Below are positions 1-7,100 of a DNA stretch of 8,333 nucleotides, piece after piece. This stretch comes from Anaerolineales bacterium UBA3940 (GTDB taxonomy: Bacteria > Chloroflexota > Anaerolineae > Aggregatilineales > UBA3940), in contig DGDY01000160.1 in the NCBI GenBank assembly GCA_002385675.1, forward strand, positions 11,445 through 19,777, read 5' to 3'. Below the pieces are notes generated by a model. That model made no database searches. It worked only from the letters and a program-made list of their open reading frames with translations, and was not told the DNA's origin. How positions within the stretch are numbered: position 1 is the first letter of the stretch; every line of letters begins with the position of its first letter. Made by a program: the position numbers and the translations under genes.

Positions 1-2105
1 ATGGCGCGCATGACGCCCAGCTCGCGCGTGCGCTCCAGCACGTTGATCGCCACCGTGCCGGTCAGCCCCAGCCCGCCGACGAGCGTCAGCAGCGCCACCA
101 TGATCAGCAGCACCACAAGCAGGATGTTGAACTGGTACTGGATCTGCGAGATGGCGGTATCGAACGTGAAAGTGCTTGCGCCGATCATGCCCGCCCGCCG
201 CATGTGCATCCCGACCTCCTCCGCGATGGCGGCGCGGTAGGCAGGTGTGTCCTCCCGCGTTTCGATCAGCACGCGGTCGACGGTGCGGGGTTCGTTGATC
301 GTCGTGGCGAGGTAGGGCTGGTTGGTGTAGGCCAGCGGGCCGACCAGCAGCGCCTGCGCGATGCCGACCACGCGGAAGGGCCGGTCGCGCCCTTTGAGGC
401 GCAGCACGAGGTCGTCGCCCACGCGGATGTCCGGCTCCTGCTCCAGGTACCCGGTATTGATCACAATTGCGTTCCCGTCATCCGGGCGGAGCCACCGCCC
501 CTCGACCATGATCGGCGTGATCATGTCCGTCTCGGCGGGCACGTCGTAGATCGTCAGCCAGAAGCCCTCGCTGCCGTCGGGCCGGACGCGATACCCGCCC
601 GCGCTCCTCCAGCTTTCCACCGCTGTGATCCCCTCGATGCGCCAGACCTCCCGCTCGACGCGCCGCCGGTCGTAGGAGCCGCCCAGCTCCAGCGTCACGT
701 CGTAATCCCAGTAGGCGAGCGCATCCTGCAGGGTCAGCGTCATCGAGTCGCGCACGCTGAACACCGATACGAAGATCGCCCCGGCCAGCGTCAGTGTGAA
801 CAGCGTCAGCGTCAGCCGCCCGGTGCGCCGGAAGGTGTTGCCCAGCGAGATCAGGAACGGGCGCGGCAGGAAGGTCAGCCGCGCGAAAATGCGCGGCAGC
901 AGCGCGGTTTCGCTCCCCGGCGAGCCGATGCCGTAGTCGTTGATGGCCTCGCGCACCGTCACCCGCGTGCCAGCGATGATCGGGTACAGCCCGGCGATGA
1001 CCGGCACGATCAGCGCGACGAGCACCTGTATCGCCAGCACTTCAGGCAGCAGGTCAAAACTCACGATGTCAAAGTTCACCGTGTCCGCCACGAACGTGGT
1101 CAGCCAGCGCGCGCCGACCACGCCCAGCGGCAGCGCGATCACCAGCGCCAGCACCCCGAACACCAGTACCAGCGAGAAGTACATCCGCACGACCTGCCCG
1201 TCGCGCGCACCGAACGCCTTCATAATGCCGATCTGGCGCTTGTGGCGGGCGAGGATCGCCGTGATGACGTTGACGATCAGGAAGCTGCTCAACACGAGTG
1301 CGAACACGCTCATCGCGGCAAGCACCAGCGTCAGCGCCTCGATGGTCGAGGCGGCGGGGTGCTTGCCCGGCTCGGCGATGTAATCCCAGTACACGGAGAC
1401 GCCCTCACGGGCCAGCCGCTCGCGCACGGCCTGCGCCGCCCGGCGGTTGTGCTCCTGGCTGGAAGCCGTGCCCGTGAAGGTGAGGAACAGCTCGTTGTAG
1501 CCGTCCGGCAGGCCCATCCACTGCACGGCCCGTGCGTTCAGGTAGCCGGTCGCCTCGTTGTAGAATGCGGCGTCGGTGCGCCCCATGTCGTGCGCCACGC
1601 CGACCACGCGCAGGGCGTACTGCCGCCCGAGCGGCGTCTCGACGAGCACCTCGTCACCGAGGGACACCCCCGCGAAGTCGAGCGACGAGCGCTCCATCAC
1701 AATCTCGTCGCGCCGTTCCGGCCAGGCCCCGGCCTCAAGCGTGATGATGTCAAGCTGCTGGTTGGTGTAGTCGGGCAGGACGACCAGCGAGATGTCCACC
1801 CAGTCGTCTGCGCCGCTGGCACGCAACTTGCCGTACACCGAGCGGCGAGGCGCGGCCTCGGCAACCTCCGGCATGCGGCGGACGACGCTCAACAGCGCGT
1901 TGTCAACCCTGTCCATGTACAGCACCGCATCGGACGGGTTTCGCTCGGCATAAGTTGCGGCGAGGTCGCGGGTGATAATGATGCGGGTCGTGACAATCGT
2001 GCCGATGGCGAACACGCCCACGGCGATTGAGAGGATAACGAGCAGCGTGCGGGCCTTGTTCAGCCACAGGTCGCTCAGGATTTTCTGCCAGCGAGGGCTC
2101 AGCAT
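1..2105 (-). CDS. ABC transporter permease with two FtsX-type cores (3' part beyond window)
   Basis: This is the inner-membrane subunit of an ABC exporter of the MacB/LolC/FtsX superfamily. It opens with ATG at 2105, preceded by GGAGA about 8 nt upstream, and runs 701 codons to the window edge without a stop. Predicted layout: membrane helix 1 at about residues 20-42, an extracytoplasmic domain at about 45-250, helices at about 256-283, 306-334 and 355-378, a further helix at about 430-450, a second extracytoplasmic domain at about 451-650, and a helix at about 655-685. Each FtsX core carries the cytoplasmic coupling motif that touches the ATPase: ARHKRQIGIMKAFGA (residues 286-300), and ERTRELGVMRA (691-701) where the sequence is cut off. 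About 80-100 residues with two more helices are expected to be missing. The layout suits exporters or lipoprotein and peptide extrusion pumps better than importers. The substrate cannot be read from the sequence. It is the second gene of the operon, 42 nt after the ATPase. Confidence 0.93.
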   Translation of the reverse strand, partial: MLSPRWQKILSDLWLNKARTLLVILSIAVGVFAIGTIVTTRIIITRDLAATYAERNPSDAVLYMDRVDNALLSVVRRMPEVAEAAPRRSVYGKLRASGADDWVDISLVVLPDYTNQQLDIITLEAGAWPERRDEIVMERSSLDFAGVSLGDEVLVETPLGRQYALRVVGVAHDMGRTDAAFYNEATGYLNARAVQWMGLPDGYNELFLTFTGTASSQEHNRRAAQAVRERLAREGVSVYWDYIAEPGKHPAASTIEALTLVLAAMSVFALVLSSFLIVNVITAILARHKRQIGIMKAFGARDGQVVRMYFSLVLVFGVLALVIALPLGVVGARWLTTFVADTVNFDIVSFDLLPEVLAIQVLVALIVPVIAGLYPIIAGTRVTVREAINDYGIGSPGSETALLPRIFARLTFLPRPFLISLGNTFRRTGRLTLTLFTLTLAGAIFVSVFSVRDSMTLTLQDALAYWDYDVTLELGGSYDRRRVEREVWRIEGITAVESWRSAGGYRVRPDGSEGFWLTIYDVPAETDMITPIMVEGRWLRPDDGNAIVINTGYLEQEPDIRVGDDLVLRLKGRDRPFRVVGIAQALLVGPLAYTNQPYLATTINEPRTVDRVLIETREDTPAYRAAIAEEVGMHMRRAGMIGASTFTFDTAISQIQYQFNILLVVLLIMVALLTLVGGLGLTGTVAINVLERTRELGVMRA

Positions 2106-2147
2106 AACGTTGTTCTCCAGATGGCGCGTGCGAGGTCGGCCACGCTG

Positions 2148-2891
2148 CTAGCCGGCGATCTGCCCGTCTGCGATGGTGATGGTGCGGTCGGCGCGCTGTG
2201 CGATGTCATTATCATGCGTCACGATGAGAACGGTCTTCCCCTGGTCGATGAGGTGGAGGAAAAGCTGGAAGACCTGCTCTGCCGTCTGTGAGTCCAGGTT
2301 GCCGGTCGGCTCGTCCGCCACGAGGATCGGCGGGTCGTTGGCGAGCGCCCGTGCGATGGCGACGCGCTGCTGCTGGCCGCCGGAGAGCGCGGTCGGCAGC
2401 TTGCCCGCCTGGTCGCGCACGCCGACAAGGTCGAGCAGCTCCAGCGCGCGCCGCTGCCGCTCGCGCGGGGAGTACATGCCGCAAAAGTCCATCGGCAGCA
2501 TGACGTTGGCAAGGCAGGTCAGGGTGGGGAGAAGCTGGTAGAACTGGAACACTACGCCGATCTGCTGCCCGCGCCAGCGGGCCATCTGCCGCTCCTTGAG
2601 CGTGTGCACCGCCGTATCCCCGACATAGATCTCGCCGGAGGTCGGGCGGTCGATGCCGGTGATCATGTTGATCAGCGTGGACTTGCCGCTGCCCGACTTG
2701 CCGATCACCGCGACGAACTCCCCCGCGTCAACGCTCAGGCTGACGCCCTTCAGCGCCTGGAACTCGCCTGCCCGGCTCCTGTATACCTTGACGACATCAC
2801 GAAGCTCGATGAGGTGGGTGTTGCCATGCCGATACGTGCCGTTCTCGCCCAGCGCGGCGGCTGCGGCGCTCTTACCTGTCAGCAGGCCCAC
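2148..2891 (-). CDS. ABC transporter ATP-binding protein, LolD/MacB class
   Basis: This is the cytoplasmic ATPase that powers the permease encoded just downstream. Numbering here is from the upstream in-frame ATG at 2924; subtract 11 for the GTG start chosen. It has Walker [10 protein letters not shown] (75-83), Q-loop Gln127, signature LSGGQQQR (180-187), Walker B ILVADE (200-205) followed by PTGNLD, and switch His237. The ADEPTGNLD form and the MacB-like length are typical of partners of FtsX-type permeases. I chose the GTG at 2891 because a perfect GAGGAG lies 6 nt before it. The ATG at 2924 has no visible ribosome binding site, and its extra 11 codons are AT-rich compared with the rest. 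Either way there is an unusual N-terminal extension of about 26-37 residues, rich in Ala and Gly, before the usual first strand ([10 protein letters not shown]). All catalytic motifs are intact. The gene is the first of the minus-strand operon. Confidence 0.95.
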   Translation of the reverse strand: MGLLTGKSAAAAALGENGTYRHGNTHLIELRDVVKVYRSRAGEFQALKGVSLSVDAGEFVAVIGKSGSGKSTLINMITGIDRPTSGEIYVGDTAVHTLKERQMARWRGQQIGVVFQFYQLLPTLTCLANVMLPMDFCGMYSPRERQRRALELLDLVGVRDQAGKLPTALSGGQQQRVAIARALANDPPILVADEPTGNLDSQTAEQVFQLFLHLIDQGKTVLIVTHDNDIAQRADRTITIADGQIAG

Positions 2892-2897
2892 AGATAA

Positions 2898-2903
2898 CTC
2901 CTC
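2898..2903 (-). promoter_or_regulatory. Shine-Dalgarno GAGGAG that decides the ATPase start
   Basis: On the minus strand GAGGAG is followed by TTATCT and then GTG (2891-2889), in frame with the ATPase. The 6-nt spacing is ideal. The in-frame ATG 33 nt further upstream has no purine-rich element in the right place, so the GTG is the better start. Confidence 0.6.
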
Positions 2904-3085
2904 GTTTGAATGGTCGATAACCATGAGTGATCAGAGCCAAAGGATTCCGCCCGTCCGGCGGGAGTAGAAGACATGCTCAATGGTCGGGATGCACCGCACC
3001 GCCCGATCAAGGCTGGGGAGGCATGGGAGCGGGAGGCGGCCTTGAAGGGGAGCCGTTATCGGAACGGGGGTGCTGGAGCCGGCCC

Positions 3086-3104
3086 GGCAGCAGCCCGTGC
3101 TGCC
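3086..3104 (-). other. Perfect hairpin near the predicted 5' end of the ABC mRNA
   Basis: GGCAGCA and TGCTGCC form a perfect 7-bp stem around a 5-nt loop. From the predicted promoter at 3115-3143, transcription would begin near 3108, which puts this hairpin at the very start of the transcript. There it could protect the message from decay. No T-run follows on either strand, so it is not an intrinsic terminator. Its role is inferred. Confidence 0.4.
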
Positions 3105-3114
3105 AGCTAGCCAA

Positions 3115-3143
3115 ATGGTAAACACTTCTGTCATTCGGGTCAA
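3115..3143 (-). promoter_or_regulatory. Candidate sigma-70 type promoter of the ABC operon
   Basis: Read on the minus strand: TTGACC (3143-3138, five of six consensus -35 bases), a 17-nt spacer, then TACCAT (3120-3115, four of six -10 bases). It points toward the ATPase and would give an untranslated leader of about 215 nt. It is the best-spaced promoter I could find in the intergenic region. The match is by eye, and the long leader leaves room for another start site closer to the gene. Confidence 0.45.
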
Positions 3144-3144
3144 G

Positions 3145-3173
3145 CCGCTGCCACTTACGTATCGCCGCAGCGG
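3145..3173. promoter_or_regulatory. Inverted repeat abutting the -35 box of the ABC promoter
   Basis: CCGCTGC (3145-3151) and GCAGCGG (3167-3173) are perfect 7-bp inverted arms 15 nt apart, with the small palindrome TACGTA almost at the centre. The element begins one base upstream of the proposed -35 hexamer. An activator, or a repressor binding over the promoter edge, would sit there. No regulator gene is visible in the window, so the cognate protein is unknown. Confidence 0.35.
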
Positions 3174-3314
3174 TGCACCCACCGCCGGGTCTGTGAAACT
3201 GGGCCTGTCAGCCCGTCAAACACCTCCTGGCTGCTGTTTGTGAAATTTTCATAAATTTAGGATTAAACATCTCTGAAAACCGTTCAGGAGGCGCGTGCAA
3301 CCTTTGACTTTTTA

Positions 3315-3337
3315 TCCCAGAAATGGGAGGATATAAC
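3315..3337 (+). promoter_or_regulatory. Inverted repeat TCCCA-N4-TGGGA next to a TATAAC box
   Basis: TCCCA (3315-3319) and TGGGA (3324-3328) are perfect arms around GAAA. TATAAC, a good -10 hexamer on the plus strand, follows at 3332-3337. A TTGACT lies upstream at 3304-3309 but is 22 nt from the -10, too far for an ordinary promoter. The properly spaced hexamer (TTTTTA, 3309-3314) is weak. This could be an activator-dependent plus-strand promoter reading toward the NRPS genes, but it would imply a leader of more than 800 nt. Confidence 0.25.
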
Positions 3338-3444
3338 AAAATCGTATCTATGTAAAGGCATTTGTAGAGAGTACTTTTTCATAGGCGCGCCGCGCCGGCA
3401 TACCTGCTGCTGAGGTGACGACAACCAGGAATCATCCGGATTTT

Positions 3445-3571
3445 GTAGCATTGTAATAAGCCTCCGTTGTCGCCTCCTCCAATCTTAACCGCATTTTGCT
3501 GCTCACAGGCGTTCAAAAAGCCGGCCCTGGTCGGGCGCTTGTTCTGTCTGTCGAGCTTATTACATGTATAC
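3445..3571. repeat. Pair of 17-nt imperfect inverted repeats with a perfect 10-bp core
   Basis: TGTAATAAGC (3452-3461) is the exact reverse complement of GCTTATTACA (3555-3564). The wider 17-nt arms (3445-3461 and 3555-3571) match at 13 of 17 positions. The inner spacer is 93 nt. The arms sit in the AT-rich intergenic island. They could be two copies of a binding site that work by looping, or the termini of a small non-autonomous mobile element. I see no clear target-site duplication outside the arms, which weakens the mobile element reading. Confidence 0.45.
3515..3543. terminator. Imperfect terminator-like hairpin, possibly bidirectional
   Basis: AAAAAGCCGGCCC, loop TGGTC and GGGCGCTTGTT can fold into a GC-rich stem flanked by an A-run on one side and a T-rich tail on the other, the form of a bidirectional intrinsic terminator. 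The pairing has two bulges and one mismatch in the A/T part, so it may be degenerate. It lies between the arms of the 3445-3571 inverted repeat. It could insulate the divergent units or attenuate transcripts started upstream. Confidence 0.2.
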
Positions 3572-3584
3572 TTTCGAAACTATA
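3567..3584. promoter_or_regulatory. 18-bp operator-like palindrome with a TTTCGAAA core
   Basis: The sequence TATACTTTCGAAACTATA is symmetric at 16 of 18 positions: TATA, C, TTTCGAAA, C, TATA. Its left half contains TATACT, a five-of-six -10 hexamer, and its right half contains TATATT, so a repressor bound here could block a plus-strand promoter. I could not find a good -35 at normal spacing for either hexamer. It overlaps the right arm of the 3445-3571 inverted repeat by 5 nt. The regulator family is not identifiable from the site alone. Confidence 0.4.
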
Positions 3585-3998
3585 TTTCTGTGGCTAATAC
3601 ACACTGAGTCCGGGCATGGGCCGCCGGTCGCTACTTCTCTGACCACGCATTCGCACGCTCATCCTGCGGCAGAGCACCCGCCCCGAGAGGCGGCAGGCCA
3701 TACACTTTATGACTCTCCCGCAGCCTGTCCAACCCGGGGCGACTGCCCTGCCGACGACAAGGAGGCATGACTAACTGACTCGCCAACTGCATACGTCGTA
3801 GCTCCCCAGCAAAACCTTTATCTCTGCATTTATGGCGCGCTCGTATTGTTTTCGCAGGGGAGAAACCCATGGACTTATTGGCTGTTGTGTGCCCACCTGT
3901 CACGCCGACGACGAACACCGGGACTTCCTACGGGCGATATGATGGCAAACTGTCCGCCCGGCCCCACCCGCTGGCGGCAGCATACCCCTGTTGCGGCC

Positions 3999-4027
3999 CC
4001 CTCACTTCCCTCAGGGCGGAAGGAGGG
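3999..4027 (+). other. Stable hairpin in the NRPS leader
   Basis: CCCTC-A-CTTCC (3999-4009) pairs with GGAAGGAGGG (4018-4027) over 10 bp with one bulged A and an 8-nt loop. It lies about 150 nt before the first NRPS start codon. No U-run follows, so it is not a simple terminator. It might be a leader structure or one copy of a dispersed intergenic palindromic repeat. The rest of the genome is needed to decide. Confidence 0.35.
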
Positions 4028-4179
4028 CTGCATGGCTGCGCCTTCGCCCCGGCTCAGGGGCGCGCGCGTCCGAGCCTGCCGGCTTCCACTGCCCGGACGG
4101 GCGCTGGCCTGATCCATCCTGCTGGTTTGACCGGGAAAGCACGAGCCCACCTTGAGGCTGCTTGAAAGGCGTCATCCTT

Positions 4180-7100
4180 ATGCACACTCAGTTAGTGACA
4201 GAAGGCAAGACACTCACTCCACTCAGCATCACCAGGGACATTGTCGCCGAGTACCCGCTCACGCACGGGCAGCAGGCGCTGTGGTTCCTGAACAAGCTGA
4301 CCCCGGAGAGCGTCGCGTACAACATCGCCCAACTGGTGCGCGTGCGCTCGCCGCTTGTCGAGGACAAGGCCCGGCTGGCCCTGAGCCGCCTGGCGGAGCG
4401 CCACCCCGTGCTGCGCACGACCTTCGCCGAGGTGGACGGGAAGCCGGTCCAGCGCGTGCACCGGCGGCTTAACCCGGAGCTGGAGTTCGTCGATGCCGCA
4501 AACTGGGATGATGCTCAGATCCGCAAGCAGCTTGAGGAAGCGACGTTCCGCCCCTTCAACCTGGAGACCGGCCCGCTGCTGCGGATCACGGTGCTCCGCC
4601 GGGCGGACGATGACTACCTGCTGCACATGGTCATCCACCACATCATCGCCGATATGTGGTCGCTGGCGCTGATCCTGAACGATCTGCCCGCCCTGTACGG
4701 CGAGGTGCTCACCGGCGAGCCGTCGGGCCTGAAGCCACCCCGCCGCACCTACGAGGAGCATGTTTACGCCGAGGCGGAGATGCTTGCCGGGCCGAAGGGG
4801 GAGGCTCTGTGGGCCTTCTGGAGCAAACAGCTTGCCGGGGAACTGCCGGTTCTGGAACTGCCGACTGACCGCCCGCGCCCGCCGGTCCGCACCGATAAGG
4901 GGGGCGCGGCCTACGCGCGCCTCGGCGTCGAGCAGGCGGATCGCCTGCGGAAGATCGCCAGAGATGCGGGCACGACGCTGCACGACCTGATGCTCGCCGC
5001 CTTCCATGTGCTGCTGCACCGCTACAGCGGGCAGGACGACATTATCGTCGGGCTGCCGAAGGCCGCCCGCACGCGGGACACCGCTCGTACGCTGGGCTAT
5101 TTTGTGAACACGATTCCGCTGCGCGCCAACCTCTCTGGCAACCCGACCTTCACGGCATTTCTGGCGCAGGTGTCGGACACCGTCAAGCAGTGCTTCGCGC
5201 ATGATGCGTTCCCCTTCTCGCTGATGGTCGAGCGGCTCCAGCCCGAGCGCACGATCAACGTCTCGCCCATCTTCCAGGTGGCGTTCGCCTGGCAGAAGAC
5301 CACCCGGCTTGTCGACCCGGAGAAGATAGCGAGCTTCGCGCTGGGCGAGGAGGGCGCGGGCGTGCAGATGGGCCCGATGCTCGTTGAGTCGGCGGTGATG
5401 CCCTTCCGCACCTCGCCGTTTGACATGACGCTGTGGATCGCCGAGGCGGGCGATGACCTCGGCGCGACGCTGGAGTACAGCCACGACCTGTTCGAGCATG
5501 AAACCGCCAGCCGCATGCTTGGCCACTACGAGCAGCTTCTGAAGGGCATTGCCGAGAACGCCGACCGGCCCATTTCCGACCTGCCGCTGCTGACAGAGCG
5601 CGAGCGCCGGCAGATCCTCGTCGAGTGGAACGAAACGGAATCCGTCTGCGAGCCGTTCAAGTTCGCGCACGTGCTGTTCGAGGAGCAGGCGGCACGCACG
5701 CCGGACGCGGTCGCCGTGGTGCTGGGGGATGAGCAGGTAACATATGCCGAGCTCAACCGCCGCGCGAACCAGCTTGCGCACGCCCTCAAGACGCGCGGCG
5801 TCGAGCCGGGGGTGCTCGTGGGCGTCGGCATGGAGCGCTCGATCGACATGGTCGTCGGGCTGCTTGGCGTGCTGAAGGCGGGCGGCGTCTACCTGCCGCT
5901 CGACCCGGCCTACCCCGCCGAGCGCATCGCCTTCATGCTGGAGGACGCCGGAGCGCCCATCCTGCTGACGCAGGCCGCGCTCGCCGATCTCGCCCCGGCC
6001 TTCAAGGGGCAGGTGTTGCGCCTGGATACCGACCGGGCGACCATCGAGCGCGAACCGACCTCCAACCCGGTTGTGAACCTCTCGCCGGACGACCCGGCTT
6101 ATGTGATCTACACCTCCGGCTCGACGGGGCAGCCGAAGGGCGTGGTCATCTCGCAGGAGTCGCTTACCAATCACTGCCGTGACATGCAGCGCGCCTACGA
6201 TCTGACCGCCGAGGATCGCGTGCTCCAGTTCGCGTCGATCAACTTCGATCCCTCGCTGGAGCAGATCCTGCCGACCCTGTTCGCCGGGGCACGGCTGGTG
6301 CTGCGCGGGCAGGACCTGTGGACGCCGCAGGCGTTCGGAGAGTTCGTCGCCGAGAGCGGGCTGACGGTCATCAACCTGCCACCGTCCTACTGGCATCAGG
6401 TCGTGACGGCCTGGGCGAACGCGGGCGAGAGTTTGCCCGCCAACCGGCTGCGGCTGGTCATCATCGGCGGCGACGTGCTCCAGCCTGAGACGATCCGCCT
6501 GTGGTGGCAGACGCCGATGAAGCGCGTGCGCCTGCTCAACGCCTACGGCCCGACGGAGACAACCATTACCTCAACGACGTTCGACGTGACCGCTTACGGC
6601 GAGAAGGCGCTCTCGCTGCGCCGCGTGCCGATTGGCCGCCCCACTCCGGGCCGCCGCCTCTACGTGCTGGACCGCTACGGCAAGCCGGTGCCGGTCGGTG
6701 TGCCGGGCGAGCTTTACATCGGCGGCCCGCGCGTCGCGCTCTCATACCTGTACCGGCCCAAACTGACCGCCGAGAAGTTCCTCCCCGACCTGTTCTCAGG
6801 CGAGCCGGGCGCGCGGATGTACCGCACCGGCGACCTCGTCCGCTACCTGCCGGACGGCAACCTTGAGTTCCTGGGGCGGATGGATCACCAGGTCAAGGTG
6901 CGTGGGTTCCGCGTGGAGCTGGGCGAGATCGAGGCCGTGCTGAGCGCTCACCCCCGCGTCCGCGAGGCGGTAGTCGCGGTGCGTGAGGACGCTCCCGGCG
7001 ACCGCCAGCTTGTAGCCTACATCGTCCCGGTACGCGGCGCGCAGCTTATGGGCGACGATCTGCGCGAGTACCTGCTCGCGAAGCTGCCCGCCTACATGGT

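Larger units (their letters stand above)
2925..4179. other. Long divergent intergenic region, no convincing gene
   Basis: About 1.25 kb lies between the divergent ABC and NRPS operons. The stretches 2925-3230 and 3600-4179 are GC-rich. The middle (about 3236-3600) is markedly AT-rich and holds most of the symmetric elements listed separately. Reading frames here are short, overlap one another on both strands, and have compositions rich in Arg, Pro, Ala and Gly without recognisable motifs. One frame, ATG 3869 to TGA 4165, has a good ribosome binding site but no recognisable protein. I found no tRNA, rRNA, CRISPR array, or known riboswitch consensus (cobalamin, T-box, c-di-GMP) by eye. Confidence 0.6.

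Noticed and set aside
204..2030. 608-codon open frame on the plus strand
   Set aside because: It is antisense to the permease, has a His-, Arg-, Gln- and Asp-rich composition with no motif, and the minus strand encodes a clear FtsX-type protein. It is a byproduct of GC-rich codon use.
2947..2961. CCGCC-N5-GGCGG inverted repeat in the ABC leader
   Set aside because: A short GC-only stem without a T-run is expected by chance in this composition.
2931..3182. 83-codon minus-strand frame ending just before the ATPase
   Set aside because: It lacks a ribosome binding site and would overlap the likely promoter at 3115-3143. No motif is seen.
3564..3770. 68-codon plus-strand frame
   Set aside because: There is no ribosome binding site before its ATG, the frame overlaps the 3567-3584 palindrome, and the composition is random-looking.
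3761..3779. AGGAGG followed by ATG-ACT-AAC-TGA, a three-codon frame
   Set aside because: The spacing between the purine box and ATG is only 2 nt and the frame is trivial, so it is likely chance.
3631..3918. 95-codon minus-strand frame in the intergenic region
   Set aside because: It has no ribosome binding site, no motif, and mixed composition unlike the neighbouring genes. I also looked for intron or transposase remnants here and saw none.
4192..6396. 734-codon open frame on the minus strand
   Set aside because: It is antisense to the NRPS gene, whose core motifs are all intact on the plus strand. Its own product has no recognisable features.
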